A stretch of DNA of 64,000 nucleotides. It comes from Pseudomonas putida (GTDB lineage Bacteria > Pseudomonadota > Gammaproteobacteria > Pseudomonadales > Pseudomonadaceae). A program made the translations under genes and the position numbers. The notes under the pieces are model-generated. The model had not been told where the DNA came from. It made no database searches and saw nothing but the letters and a program-made list of their open reading frames with translations. The stretch covers positions 2,790,001 through 2,854,000 of the forward strand of contig NZ_CP011789.1 in the NCBI RefSeq assembly GCF_001636055.1, written 5' to 3'. This document shows positions 33,101 to 44,100 of this stretch, in pieces. How positions within the stretch are numbered: the first letter of the stretch is position 1; the number at the start of each line of letters is the position of its first letter.

Positions 33101-36100
33101 GGGTTATGTCGTCGCTCCCGCGCTGCACGACAATGCCGAGCCGCTCAAGGCCTGGCTCATGCAGACCTTGCCCGACTACATGGTGCCCACCCACTGGCTG
33201 TTCCTCGAACGTCTGCCACTGACCCCCAACGGCAAGCTCGACCGCAAGGCGCTGCCCACGCCGCAGGCCAGTGCCCCGACGCGCCAGGTAGCACCGCGCA
33301 GCGTGCTTGAAAAACGCCTGGTGGCGATCTGGGAGGAAGTCTTGAAGGTTTCGCCGATTGGCGTGACCGACAACTTCTTCGAACTGGGCGGCGATTCGAT
33401 CATCTCGATCCAGGTGGTCAGCCGGGCGCGTCAGGCGGGTATCCGCTTCACGCCCAAGGCGCTGTTCCAGCACCAGACCGTCCAAGGGCTGGCGACCGTG
33501 GCCCAGGAAGGCGAGGGCGTGCAACTGATCGAGCAGGGCGCGTTGACTGGCGAGATGCCGCTTTTGCCGATCCAGCAAGCGTTCTTCGACACCGATATCC
33601 CCGAGCGTCACCACTGGAACCAGTCGGTGCTGCTCAAGCCGGCCCAGCCGCTGCATGCGGGTTACCTGGAGCAAGCGTTGCAGGCGTTGGTCGCGCACCA
33701 CGATGCGCTGCGCCTGAGCTTCACCGAAAGCGATGCTGGCTGGCAGGCGCATTACCGTCCGCTTGGCGAGCAGCCAACCGAGCTGCTCTGGCAACGCACC
33801 CTGAACACTGCCGATGAACTGGAAGCCCTGGCCGAATCGGCCCAGCGCAGCCTGTCGCTGGGCGATGGCCCGCTGCTGCGCGCCGTGCTGGCCGATCTGC
33901 CGGACGGTAGCCAGCGCCTGTTGCTGGTGATCCACCACCTGGCGGTGGATGGTGTGTCGTGGCGCATCCTGTTCGAAGACCTGCAACTGGCCTTCGAGCA
34001 ACTGAGCAGCGGCAAGCCTCTGGCCCTGCCGGGCAAGACCAGCTCGCAGCGCGACTGGGTCGGCGAACTGCAACGCGCCGCGCACAGCTCGCGCTTGCAG
34101 CAGTCGCTGGACTTCTGGCGTGCAACGCTAGAAGGCGCCCACGACAGCCTGCCGTGCCAGCGCCTGGACGGCGCCAATCGCAACTGCGACGGCGTGACGG
34201 TGCACAGCACACTGGATGCCGAGCAGACCCGCCAACTGTTGCAGCAGGCGCCCGCCGCCTACCGCACCCGTATCAACGACCTGTTGCTGACGGCCCTGGC
34301 CCGTGTGATCTGCCGCTGGACTGGCCACGACCACGCCCTGGTGCAACTGGAAGGCCATGGCCGCGAAGACCTGTTCGAGCACCTCGACCTAACCCGCAGC
34401 GTCGGCTGGTTCACCAGTGTGTTCCCGGTGCGCCTGACCCCGGCGGCAGGCCTGGGCGACTCGCTCAAGCAGATCAAGGAGCAACTGCGCGCGATCCCCG
34501 ATAACGGCCTGGGCTTCGGTGTGCTGCGTCACCTGGGCGACGCCTCGGTGCGCGACGCCCTGCGTGCGCTGCCGACCCCGCGCATCACCTTCAACTACCT
34601 CGGCCAGCTCGATGCCAGCTTTGCCGACGAGTCGCCTGCCTGGCTGCCTGCCGGGGAGAACCGTGGCGCCGAGCATTCACCCGAGGCGCCGCTGGACAAC
34701 TGGCTCAACCTCAACGGCCAGGTGTTCGACGGGCGCTTGCAGATCAGCTGGACCTTCAGCCGCGAGCGCTTCGATATCGCCACGCTGCAGCGTCTTGCCG
34801 AGGACTACCAGCGTGAGCTAGTGGCCTTGGTCGGCCATTGCTGCACGGTCGGTGTCGCCGGCGTGACGCCGTCGGATTTCCCCCTGGCCGGGCTCGATCA
34901 GGCCCAGCTCGATGCCCTGCCAGTGGCGGCGCAGACGATCCAGGACCTCTACCCACTGTCGCCGATGCAGCAAGGCATGCTGTTCCACAGCCTCTATGAG
35001 CAGGCCAGCGGCGACTACATCAACCAGATGCGTGTCGACATCGATGGCCTCGACCCGCAGCGCTTCCATGCGGCGTGGCAGGCCACGGTGCAGGCCCACG
35101 ACATCCTGCGCACCGCCTTCGTCTGGGAAGGCGATCTGGCCCAGCCGCTACAGGTGGTTCGCCAGCAGGTCGAGGTGCCTTTCAGCGTCCATGACCTGCG
35201 TGACCTGGACGCGCCAGCCCCGGCCTTGCAGGCCCTGGCCGATGCCCAGCGCCAGCAGGGCTTCGAACTGGCCAGTGCGCCGCTGTTGCGTCTGCTGCTG
35301 GTGGACCTGGGCCAAGGCCGTCACCACTTCATCTACACCTATCACCACATCCTGATGGATGGCTGGAGCCACGCGCAGGTGCTGTCCGAAGTGCTGCAGC
35401 ACTACAACGGCCAGGCACAGGAGGCGCCACGCGGACGCTACCGCGACTACATCGACTGGCTGGCTCGCCAGGATCAGCAGGGCAACCAGGACTTCTGGCG
35501 CGCGCAACTGGCCGAGCTGGACGAGCCGACCCTGTTGGCCCAAGTGTTCCGTGGCGCCACGCCTGCCAGCGATGAGCAGGCCCACGCCCAGCACGACCAG
35601 GTGTTCGATGCCCAGCGCAGTGCGCGCCTGGCGGCGTTTGCCCGCGAGCAGAAAGTCACCCTCAATACCGTGCTCCAAGCGGCCTGGGCGCTGCTGTTGC
35701 AGCGCCACCAAGGGCAGCAGACCGTGTGCTTCGGTGCCACGGTGGCGGGGCGCCCGTCGGAGCTGGCGGGGGTCGAGCAGCAGGTCGGTCTGTTCATCAA
35801 CACCTTGCCGGTGGCGCTGACCCTGCACGCCCAGCACAGTGTCGCCAGCCTGCTGCAGGGCCTTCAGGCGCAGAACCTGAGTCTGCGCGAGCATGAATAC
35901 ACGCCGCTGTTCGACATCCAGCGCTGGGCCGGGCAGGGGGGTGAAGCCCTGTTCGACAGCCTGCTGGTGTTCGAGAATTACCCGGTGTCGGACGTGCTGC
36001 AGGCGCGTGCACCGGATGGCCTGCGCTTCGGCGCCATCGACAACCTCGAACAGACCAACTACCCCTTGACCCTGCTGGTCAACGCCGGCGAGCAACTGAG

Positions 36101-38111
36101 CCTGCAATACAGCTTCGACCCGCAGTGCTTCACCCCGGCGCAGATCGCTGGGCTGGCAGCGCAACTGGCGCAGATTCTCGACGCCCTGGTCGAAGATGCC
36201 GAACGCCCGCTGGGCGAGGTCGACAGCCTGCCAGCGGCCCTGCGCCGCCAGGTGCTGCACGACTGGAGCGGCCAGGTCGGACACGATGTGACCTGGCTGC
36301 CAGTGCACCGCCAGTTCGAGGCCATGGCTCAGGCCCAGCCCCAGGCTATCGCCGCGGTTCATGGCGCTGAATCGATCAGCTATGCCGAGCTCAACCTGCG
36401 CGCCAATCGCCTGGCCCATGGGCTGATCGCCCGGGGTGTGGGGCCAGACCGCCTGGTGGGGCTGTGCCTGGACCGCGGCCTGGAAATGCTGGTCGCACTG
36501 CTGGCCGTGCTCAAGGCCGGTGGCGCCTACGTGCCACTGGACCCGGACTTCCCTGAAGAGCGCCTGGACTACATGATCCAGGACAGCGGCATCGGCCTGC
36601 TGCTGACCCAGCCCCACCTGGCCGAACGGCGCACCCTGCCTCAGGGCGTACAACAGATGCTGCTGGCAGCGGAGTCGGATGCGCTGGACGCGCTGGCGGC
36701 ACATGACCCGCAGGTAGCGGTGGCTGACGACCACCTGGCCTATGTCATTTACACCTCCGGCTCCACCGGGCGGCCCAAGGGTGTGATGGTCCCGCACCGG
36801 GGGCTTGGCAACTTCCTCGACAGCATGGCGGCAGCGCCAGGGTTGCAGGCGCAAGACCGGGTGCTGTCGCTGACCACCTTCTCGTTCGATATCTTCGGCC
36901 TGGAAATCTTCCTGCCGCTGGTGCGCGGCGCACGTGTGGTGCTGGTGGATCGTCAGGCTGCACGCGATCCCGAGCAACTGCTGGAGGTGGTGCGCGAGCA
37001 GGCCGTGAACGTGGTACAGGCCACGCCGTCGACCTGGCGCATGCTGCTCGACAACCCGCAGGCCGAGCTGCTGCGTGGTTGCCGCATGCTCTGCGGGGGC
37101 GAGGCGCTGGCACCGGAACTGAGCCTGCGCATGCTCGCCCTGGGGGGCGAAGTGTGGAACCTGTATGGCCCCACCGAGACCACCATCTGGTCGGCACGGC
37201 GACGCCTGGATGCCACACAGCCGGCACCGCTGCTGGGCGAGGCCATCGGCAATACCACCTTGTTCGTCGTCGGCCCCGATCTGCAACCGGTGGCGCCGGG
37301 CGTGGCCGGTGAGCTGCTGATCGGTGGCGAGGGCCTGGCCCGCGGCTACCACGGCCGCGCGGCACTGAGCGCCGAGCGCTTCGTGCCACATCCGTTCGCC
37401 GACGATGGCTCGCGGCTGTACCGCACGGGCGACCTGGTGCGCCACCTGGCCGATGGCACCCTGGAGTACCTCGCACGTCTGGATCATCAGGTGAAGATCC
37501 GCGGCTTCCGCATCGAGCTGGGCGAGATCCAGGCCCTGATGCAGGACCATCCGCAGGTCCGCGAGGCCGTGGTGATTGCCCGCGACGGCGCGGGCGGCGC
37601 ACAGCTGGTGGGCTACGTGGTGCCGCTGGAGGCCGCCGAGGCGGGCGATGGCCTGCGCGAGGCGCTGCGCCAGAGCCTGGCCGAGCGGCTACCGGCCTAC
37701 ATGGTGCCGGCGCATATCCAGGTGCTTGAACGCATGCCGTTGACCCCCAACGGCAAGCTCGACCGCAAGGCCTTGCCGGCCGTCGACGCCAGCGCGTCAC
37801 GCCAGGTCTACCAGGCGCCACGTACCGACCTGGAACGCCAGGTCGCCGAGGTCTGGCAGCAGGTGCTGCAACTGGAGCAGGTTGGGGTGCACGACCACTT
37901 CTTCGAGTTGGGCGGGCATTCGTTGCTGGCTGTCAGCGTGGTCTCGCGCCTGCAACTGGCGCTGGGTCTGAAGCTGTCGCCGCAGTTGGTGTTCCAGGCG
38001 CCGGTGCTGGAGCAGTTCGCCGAGGCGCTGGGCCAGGCAGGCGGGCAGGTGGTGGATGAATCGAAATTGAGCAAGCTCGAATGGCTGCTTGACGAAATGG
38101 AGGAAGTTTGA
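27111..38111 (+). CDS. Pyoverdine-type non-ribosomal peptide synthetase, modules 5-7
   Basis: A 3666-residue synthetase: C-A-T, C-A-T-E, C-A-T. C5 from about residue 50 (HHIVSDGW at 183), A5 560-1010, T5 near 1057; C6 from 1117 (HHSVSDGW, condensation motif kept), A6 1600-2050, T6 near 2094, E6 2130-2590; C7 from 2614 (HHILMDGWS, D-donor type), A7 3080-3560, T7 near 3601. Pockets by eye: A5 DFWNIGMVHK (Thr), A6 DLWNNALTYK (probably Ala, then epimerized), A7 DILQLGLIWK (Gly). ATG 27111 lies 1 bp after the previous stop codon, with GGAG 10 bp upstream; ATG 27120 is an alternative. The first C domain is of the L-donor type, matching the non-epimerizing module 4. In the PvdJ position, but pyoverdine gene names do not carry over by residue. 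Confidence 0.9.
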   Translation: MAVMDNIALVQRFIRLPLSQRRAFLEKLAGKGLTLGQLPIPAAREGLDVIPLSYAQQRQWFLWQLEPHSSAYHIPSALRLKGTLDVPALARSFQWLLGRHESLRTRFVETAEGVRQVIEAPASAFELPLQHLPVDAGADTEQAVRDFVEARTQTLFDLQQGPLLRVDLLRLADDDHVLVMTQHHIVSDGWSMQVLVEELVHAYAAFSGGGEPTLAAASIQYADYAIWQQAWMEAGESERQLGYWAARLGGEQPVLELPLDHPRPQQPSHRGERLAVTLPGELQRGLRSLAQSQGMTPFMLLLASFQLLLHRYSGQREIRVGVPVANRQHPDTKALIGFFINTQVLDVSIDPQNTFRELLQQVRTAVLGAQAHQALPFEQLVEALAPERNAGVNPLFQVMHNHLGGDGASALNLPGLHIEGLDVRTVTAQFDLTLDTAEAGEQLSAAFTYATDLFERATVERMARHWLQLLGQMIAAPDTPLVQVPLLTAQERADIIAEWNPRPAEYPVQQCIHQRIEEQARLRPEAIAVTLDDRQLSYGQLEAQANHLAHRLLAQGVGPEVRVGLVVERSLEMIVAILATLKAGAAYVPMDPSAPAQRLAYMMADSGIALLLVQPHLAARVQGAQDVRQLMLEPLSPQPLADPGAPQLACDPRQLAYVIYTSGSTGQPKGVLLPHDNVMRLFAATERWFHFGADDVWTLFHSYAFDFSVWEIFGALMHGGRLVIVPHETSRSTEDFHALLHREGVTVLNQTPSAFKQLMQVACTRDAAELGALRQVIFGGEALEVQALRPWYGHFAAQGPRLVNMYGITETTVHVTYRPLSPRDLEGAASSPIGEPIDDLSWYLLDGQLEPVAPGCIGELYVGGAGLARGYHRRSDLSAQRFVPDLFGNGGRLYRTGDLARYRNDGVIEYVGRIDQQVKIRGFRIELGEIEARLLQLPGVREAVVLARDGSAGTQLVAYVVAQQGSGEASALVERLRSGLKADLPEYMLPVHILCLDSLPLTLNGKLDRAALPAPTLRQEDYQAPRTALEQQVAQIWQQVLEVERVGLQDDFFALGGHSLLATQVVSRLRHGLGLQVALRTLFEQTTLQAFVASLTPTADAAQPALLPVPRGELAPLSYAQERQWFLWQLDPSSSAYNIPSALRLRGALNVPALQRSFDSLLARHESLRTTFAQAPQGAQQRIHAAVPLALPIETVAEAELAARVQAEVAQVFDLEQGPLLRVRLLRVAQDDHVLVVTQHHSVSDGWSMQVLVEELVQCYAAFSQDEAPTLPVLPLQYADYAIWQRQWMEAGERERQLGYWTERLAGEQFLQLPTDHPRPAEQSFRGAQLALALPDNLAQGLQQRARELRVTPFMLLLATFQVLLHRYSGQGDIRVGVPVANRNRLETERLIGFFVNTQVLRAEVEPGMAFTRLLEQIRDSALEAQAHQDLPFEQLVEALHPERSLSHSPLFQVMFNHQGERAAEASMVQVPGLQVEALAWDSHTAQFDLTLNTFESGTAWSAIWTYATDLFLPETIERLSQHWLNLLQAIVAAPEQRVGELAMLEDSERERIERQWNANGLAFDRSQCIHRLIEAQVRRTPQALAAIWGDEQLDYATLNARANRLARHLVSLGVGPEVRVGVALPRSMSMLVALMAVLKAGGAYVPLDPDYPAERVSYMLDDSAARVLISERAVLDALAVDGAFASVLLDELNLDGDDSDLPDRAVADNLAYVIYTSGSTGRPKGVAIAHRNVAALVAWSQQVYSQADIQGVLASTSICFDLSVWELFVTLAGGGFIVGARNALELPELAARDRVRLINSVPSAASALLRAGQIPAGVRIVNLAGEPLKQSVVEALYALEHIQHVYDLYGPSEDTTYSTWTRREAGGQANIGRPLHNTASYLLDGELQSVPVGATAELYLAGEGITRGYLLRPGLTAEKYLPDPFAADGSRLYRTGDLARYREDGVLEYAGRVDHQVKVRGLRIELGEIEARLQAHADVREVAVIAHQGELSTQLVGYVVAPALHDNAEPLKAWLMQTLPDYMVPTHWLFLERLPLTPNGKLDRKALPTPQASAPTRQVAPRSVLEKRLVAIWEEVLKVSPIGVTDNFFELGGDSIISIQVVSRARQAGIRFTPKALFQHQTVQGLATVAQEGEGVQLIEQGALTGEMPLLPIQQAFFDTDIPERHHWNQSVLLKPAQPLHAGYLEQALQALVAHHDALRLSFTESDAGWQAHYRPLGEQPTELLWQRTLNTADELEALAESAQRSLSLGDGPLLRAVLADLPDGSQRLLLVIHHLAVDGVSWRILFEDLQLAFEQLSSGKPLALPGKTSSQRDWVGELQRAAHSSRLQQSLDFWRATLEGAHDSLPCQRLDGANRNCDGVTVHSTLDAEQTRQLLQQAPAAYRTRINDLLLTALARVICRWTGHDHALVQLEGHGREDLFEHLDLTRSVGWFTSVFPVRLTPAAGLGDSLKQIKEQLRAIPDNGLGFGVLRHLGDASVRDALRALPTPRITFNYLGQLDASFADESPAWLPAGENRGAEHSPEAPLDNWLNLNGQVFDGRLQISWTFSRERFDIATLQRLAEDYQRELVALVGHCCTVGVAGVTPSDFPLAGLDQAQLDALPVAAQTIQDLYPLSPMQQGMLFHSLYEQASGDYINQMRVDIDGLDPQRFHAAWQATVQAHDILRTAFVWEGDLAQPLQVVRQQVEVPFSVHDLRDLDAPAPALQALADAQRQQGFELASAPLLRLLLVDLGQGRHHFIYTYHHILMDGWSHAQVLSEVLQHYNGQAQEAPRGRYRDYIDWLARQDQQGNQDFWRAQLAELDEPTLLAQVFRGATPASDEQAHAQHDQVFDAQRSARLAAFAREQKVTLNTVLQAAWALLLQRHQGQQTVCFGATVAGRPSELAGVEQQVGLFINTLPVALTLHAQHSVASLLQGLQAQNLSLREHEYTPLFDIQRWAGQGGEALFDSLLVFENYPVSDVLQARAPDGLRFGAIDNLEQTNYPLTLLVNAGEQLSLQYSFDPQCFTPAQIAGLAAQLAQILDALVEDAERPLGEVDSLPAALRRQVLHDWSGQVGHDVTWLPVHRQFEAMAQAQPQAIAAVHGAESISYAELNLRANRLAHGLIARGVGPDRLVGLCLDRGLEMLVALLAVLKAGGAYVPLDPDFPEERLDYMIQDSGIGLLLTQPHLAERRTLPQGVQQMLLAAESDALDALAAHDPQVAVADDHLAYVIYTSGSTGRPKGVMVPHRGLGNFLDSMAAAPGLQAQDRVLSLTTFSFDIFGLEIFLPLVRGARVVLVDRQAARDPEQLLEVVREQAVNVVQATPSTWRMLLDNPQAELLRGCRMLCGGEALAPELSLRMLALGGEVWNLYGPTETTIWSARRRLDATQPAPLLGEAIGNTTLFVVGPDLQPVAPGVAGELLIGGEGLARGYHGRAALSAERFVPHPFADDGSRLYRTGDLVRHLADGTLEYLARLDHQVKIRGFRIELGEIQALMQDHPQVREAVVIARDGAGGAQLVGYVVPLEAAEAGDGLREALRQSLAERLPAYMVPAHIQVLERMPLTPNGKLDRKALPAVDASASRQVYQAPRTDLERQVAEVWQQVLQLEQVGVHDHFFELGGHSLLAVSVVSRLQLALGLKLSPQLVFQAPVLEQFAEALGQAGGQVVDESKLSKLEWLLDEMEEV
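31760..33035 (+). repeat. Near-identical adenylation block, copy 1 (module 6)
   Basis: About 1.28 kb covering most of A6 matches 44114-45390 (A9) with only scattered, mostly silent differences. Similarity breaks off sharply at about 33035, after the core ELGEIEARLQA segment; the next 150 bp of module 6 instead resemble module 3. Confidence 0.8.
33189..33517 (+). repeat. Perfect 329-bp repeat, copy 2 (end of A6 and T6)
   Basis: Identical to 22175-22503. High similarity continues into the following E domain to about 34060, also against module 9 (to about 46430). Confidence 0.85.
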
Positions 38112-41100
38112 TGGAAACCCAAGCAGCCCTGAGAATCGCGCAGCGCTTCATTACCCTGCCGCTGGAAAAGCGCCGCCTGTACCTGGAGAAGATGCTGGCG
38201 GAGGGGGTGTCCCCGGCCAACCTGCCGATCCCGCAGGTGCAGTCAGCCTTCGACACGCTGCCGGTGTCCTACGCCCAGGAGCGTCAATGGTTCCTCTGGC
38301 AGATGGACCCTGGCAGCACCGCCTATAACCTGGCGACCGTGCTGCGTCTGCGCGGCCACTTGGACATCGACGCCCTGCAGCGCAGCCTCGACTGGCTGGA
38401 GCAGCGCCATGAAAGCCTGCGCACCCGCTTTGCCGAGCAGGACGGGCGCCTGAGCCAGCGTATCCTGCCGCCCGCGGGGCTACCCCTGGCGCATGAGCAA
38501 CTGGTTTCCGGCACCCCGGGCGATGCGGCGCTGGATGCCTGCATCAAGGCCCGGGTCGAAGCCCTGACCCAGCAGGTGTTCGACCTGTTCGACGGCGCGC
38601 TGGTGCGTGCCAGCCTGCTGAAGGTGGGTGAGCACGACCATGTGCTGGCCATCGTCCAGCACCACATCATCGCCGACGGCGCCTCGATCCAGATCATGAT
38701 CGGCGAACTGGTGCGGGCCTACGGTGCATTCAGCCAGGGGCAGGTCCCCGTGGCAGCGGCGCTGCCGATCCAGTACGCCGACTATGCGATCTGGCAGCGG
38801 CACTGGATGGAAGCCGGCGAGCGCGAGCGCCAGTTGCACTACTGGCGTGAGCAACTGGGTGGCGAGCAGCCGCTGCTGGCGCTGCCGGGCGACCGTCCGC
38901 GACCGGCGGTGCAGAGCCTGCGTGGCGAGCGCCTGGAGGTGAGCCTCGATGCCGACCTCAGCCGTCAACTGCGCAGCCTGGCCCAGGGGCAGGGCGCGAC
39001 CCTGTTCATGCTGTTGCTGGCAAGCTTTCAACTGTTCCTGCACCGCTACAGCGGTCAGCACGACATCCGTGTCGGGGTGCCGGTGGCCAACCGCAACCGC
39101 CCGGAAACCGAGGGGTTGCTCGGCTTCTTCGTCAACACCCAGGTGCTGCGCGCCGAGATCGACGGGCAGCAGCCGTTCCGCGCCTTCCTCGAGCAGGTCA
39201 AGCACACCGCGTTGCGCGCCCAGGAGCATCAGGACCTGCCGTTCGAGCAACTGGTCGAAGCCCTGCAACCGCAACGCAGCCTCAGCCATGCGCCGCTGTT
39301 CCAGGTCATGTTCAACCACCAGCGCAGTGCCCCGGCGCGCGGCCAGGCCCAGGCTGCACCTGGCAGTGACCTGCGCGTCGAAGGGGTGGCCTGGGACAAC
39401 CCCACCGCGCAGTTCGACCTGACCCTGGAAACCCATGAGTCCGACGACGCGCTGATCGCCGCCTTCACCTATGCCACCGACCTGTTCGAGCGCGGCACCG
39501 TGCAGCGCCTGGTCGCTCACTGGCAAACGCTGCTCGCGGCCATCGTCGCCGAGCCTGACCAGCGTTGCGCCGAGCTGGCGCTGATGAGCGCCGCCGAAAC
39601 CGAGCAGGTGCGCTTGCGTGCCCAGGGGCCGCAGGTGGTGCATGCCGATGCCCGCCCGGTGCACCTGCAAGTGCAGGCCCAGGCCGAGCGCACGCCGCAG
39701 GCCGTCGCCGTGGTCTGCGCCGGGCAGCAGTACAGTTATGCCGAGCTCGACGCGCGGGCCAATCGTCTGGCACGTGAGCTGATCGCCCGTGGCGTCGGCC
39801 CCGAGGTGCGAGTGGGCATCGCTGCCGAACGCAGCCTGGAGCTGGTGGTGGCGCTGTTGGCCGTGCTCAAGGCCGGTGCGGCCTATGTGCCGTTCGACCC
39901 GGCCTATCCTGCCGAGCGCCTGGCCTACATGTTCGACGACAGCGGCATCGGCCTGCTGCTCGCCCAGCCAGCCCTGCTGACGCAACTGCCACTGCCGCAG
40001 AGCCTGGACGTGCTGGCGCTCGCGCCTGCGAGCGCGGTGCAGGATGGGGATTTCATCGCGCCACAGGTTGCGGTGGATGGCGAGCACCTGGCCTACCTGA
40101 TCTACACCTCCGGCTCCACCGGCCAGCCCAAGGGCGTGGCGGTGCGGCATGCCGGCCTTGGCAACCACATGGCGTGGATGCGCGAGTGCTTGCCGCTGAC
40201 GGCCGAGGACCGCGTGCTGCAGAAGACCGCGATCAGCTTCGATGCGTCGGTGTGGGAGTTCTGGTTGCCGCTGATCTGCGGCGCGCGCCTGGTACTGGCG
40301 GCGCCGGGGCAGGATGAGTCGCTGGCGCAACTGTGGGAGCAAGTTCAGGCGCACGGCATCACCGTGCTGCAATCGGCGCCGTCGCTGTTGCAGGCGATGC
40401 TGCCGCATGCGCGCCCTGAGCAATTGGCCAGCCTGCGCACCGTGCTGTGCGGCGGCGAGGCCCTGAGTGCGCAGTTGTGTGCACAGTTGCGCGAGCGCTG
40501 GCAAGGGCGCCTGGTCAATCTCTATGGCCCGACCGAGGCGACCATCGACAGCACCGCGTGCGAAGTCCCGGCCGTGCTGTCAGGGGCGGTAGTGCCGCTG
40601 GGCATGCCGATCGATAATGCCAGCGCCTACGTGCTGGGCGAGGCGTTGCAGGTGTGTCCGGCGGGCGCCGCCGGCGAGCTGTGCATCGGTGGCGAAGGCC
40701 TGGCGCGCGGTTACCACCAGCGCCCGGCGCTGACCGCCGAGCGTTTCGTCCCCGATCCGTTCTCCAGCCGACCCGGCGCGCGCCTGTACCGCAGTGGCGA
40801 CCTGGTGCGCCAGGCCGACGACGGGGTGATCGACTACCTCGGGCGCATCGACCATCAGGTGAAGATCCGCGGCCTGCGCATCGAGCTGGGCGAGATCGAG
40901 GCACACCTGGTCGCGCTGCCGGGTGTCCGCCAGGCGCTGGTGCTGGCGCGTGAGCAGCAGTTGCTGGCCTACGTGGTGCCCGAGCCGGGCCAGGACGAGC
41001 CATTGGCGGTGGCCCTGCGCGAGGCGCTGCAAGGGCAGCTGCCTGCCTACATGGTGCCCAACCACCTGTTGCTGCTGGACGCGTTCCCGTTGACCAGCAA

Positions 41101-44100
41101 TGGCAAGCTCGACCGCAAGGCGTTGCCGCTGCCTGAAGCCAACGCGGGCAGCGAGCAGGTCGCACCGGCCAACGACCTGGAACTGCGCCTGCACGCGCTG
41201 TGGCAGGACGTGCTCAAGTGCCAGGCGCTGGGCGTGACCGACAACTTCTTCGAACTGGGCGGCGACTCGATCGTCTCCATCCAGCTGGTCAGCCGTGCGC
41301 GCCAGGCGGGTATTCGCTTCACCCCCAAACAATTGTTCCAGCACCAGACCATCCGCGCCCTGGCCCAGGTCGCCGAGATGGGCGGGCAGGGGCTGGTCAT
41401 CGACCAGGGCCCGGTGCACGGCAGCCTGCCGCTGCTGCCGGCCCAGCAGGCGTTTTTCGCCGCGTTGCCTGAAGAACCTGCGCGCTGGAACCAGTCGGTC
41501 TGGCTCAAGCCCGCCCGCGCCTTGTCGGTCGAGACGCTGACCGCAGCCCTGAGCCAACTGGTGAACCACCACGATGCCCTGCGCCTGTCGTTCGGCGTCC
41601 AGGGCGCCTACTTCCGAACCCCAGAGGCGATGCAGGCGCTCTACCAGCAGTCGGCCTTGCTGTGGCAGGTCGAGGCCGAGGACGACGCTGCGCTGGAGGC
41701 CCTGGCCGACCGCGCGCAGGGCAGCCTGGCGCTGGAGGACGGTTCGCTGCTGCGCGCGGTGCTGGCGCAGCTCGCCGACGGCAGCCAACGTCTGCTGCTG
41801 GTCATCCACCACCTGGTGGTCGATGGTATTTCCTGGCGCATCCTGTTCGATGACCTGCAACAGTCGCTGACGCAACTGGACGCTGGCCAGCCATGCGTGC
41901 TGCCGGCCAAGACCAGCTCGCTCAAAGCCTGGGCCGAGCGCCTGGCGGCTGCGGCCGAGGGCGATATGCGCGGGCAGATGGCCTATTGGCAGACGGCACT
42001 GGCCGGCGCACCGCGCGACTTGCCGGTGAACGACCCGCAGGGCTCGCTGGCCAATGCCCAGGCCCACACCGTGCACACCCGGCTGGATGCCGAGACCACC
42101 CGGCGCCTGCTGCAAGAGGCACCGGCGGCCTATCGCACTCAGGTCAACGACCTGCTGCTGACCGCCCTGGCACGGGTCGTGGCGCCCTGGTGCGGGAGCG
42201 ACAGCGCCTTGGTCCAGCTTGAAGGCCATGGCCGCGAGGAGCTGTTCGACGACATCGACCTGACCCGTACCGTTGGCTGGTTCACCAGCCTGTTCCCGGT
42301 GCGCCTGGACCACTGCGCCGACCTGGGCAGCGCGATCAAGCGCGTCAAGGAGCAACTGCGCGCGGTGCCCGACAAGGGCCTGGGCTTCGGCGTGCTGCGT
42401 TACCTTGGCAGCGCCGATGATCGTGCGGCGCTGCAGGCGCTGCCGCAGCCGCGTATCACCTTCAACTACCTTGGCCAGTTCGACGCCAGCTTCGACCCGC
42501 AACAGGCAGTGCTGCGCCCCAGTGGCGAGGCCCGTGGCCGCGAGCAGGGCGATGCTGCGCAACTGGGCAACTGGCTGACCCTCAATGGCCAGGTGTACGA
42601 CGGCCAGTTGAGCCTGAGCTGGACCTTCAGTCCGCAGATGCTCGAAGTCGCCACTGTGCAGGGCCTGGCCGATGCCTACCGCGAGGCACTCAGCGCCCTG
42701 GTCGAGCACTGCACCGAGGCCGGCCACGCCGGGCTGACCCCGTCCGATGTGCCGTTGGCCGAGCTGGACCAGGCCGGCCTGGATGCGCTGCAGCTGGACG
42801 CCAGCACCGTCGAGGACATCTACCCGCTGTCGCCGATGCAGCACGGCATGTTGTTCCACTCGCTCTACGACCAGGCGGGCGGTGACTACATCAACCAGAT
42901 GCGCGCCGATGTGCAGGGCTTGGATGTGGTGCGCTTCCGGGCCGCCTGGCAGGCCACCATCGAGGCCCACGCGATCCTGCGCACCGGCTTGCGCTGGCAG
43001 GGCGAGCTGACCCGGCCGCTGCAGGTGGTGCAGCGTCAGGTGCAGGTGCCGTTCACCGAGGTGCGCTGGGATGGTCAGGTGCCGGACAGTGCACGGCTCG
43101 ATGCCTTGGCACGCGAAGCCCGTGAGCAAGGTTTCGACCTGGAGCAGGCGCCGTTGCTGCGTCTGTTGCTGGTGGGCAACGGTGCCAACAGCCATCACCT
43201 GATCTTCACCAGCCATCACATCCTGATGGACGGCTGGAGCACCGCGCAATTGCTGGGCGAAGTGCTGCAGCGCTATGCCGGCCAGGCCATCGCGGCGCCG
43301 TCCGGGCACTACCGCGACTACATCGGCTGGCTGCAGCGGCAGCCGGCGCAGGCCCGCGAGGCGTTCTGGCGCCAGCAACTGGACGGCCTGCAGGCCCCGA
43401 CCTGGCTGTCGCGTGCCTTGCCTGCGCCGCAGCCTGGCGGGCAGGGCGGTTATGCCGATCATCATGCCGGCCTCGATGCCCAGGCCATGACGCGCCTCGG
43501 CGTGCTGGCGCGCCAGCACAAGGTGACCGTCAACACGCTGGTGCAGGCCGCCTGGCTGTTGCTGTTGCAGCGCTATACCGGGCAGCGCAGCGTGTGCTTC
43601 GGCGCCACCGTGGCGGGTCGCCCGGCCGAGCTCAAGGGCATCGAGCAGCAGATCGGTCTGTTCATCAATACCCTGCCGGTGATCGCCGCGCCCGATCCAC
43701 AGGAAACGCTGGCGCAGTGGTTGCAGACGGTCCAGGGCGTCAACCTGGCCCTGCGCGAGCATGAGCACACACCGTTGTTCGAAATCCAGCGGTGGGCCGA
43801 GCAGGGTAGCCAGGGCCTGTTCGACACCTTGCTGGTGTTCGAGAACTACCCCATCGCCGAGGCCCTGGAGCAGGGCGGCGACCAGGGCCTGCGCTTCAGC
43901 GCGGTACGTGCCCACGAGCAAAGCAACTACCCGCTGACCCTGGCGGTGGCCGCCGGGCGGGAGCTGACGCTGCATTTCAACTACGACCGCACGCAGTTGC
44001 GCGACAGCGCCGTCGAGGGCGTGGCGCGTCACCTGCTGCACCTGCTGGAGCAGTTCTGTGCCGACGCTCAGGCACCGTTGCACCAGTTGACCTTGCTGGA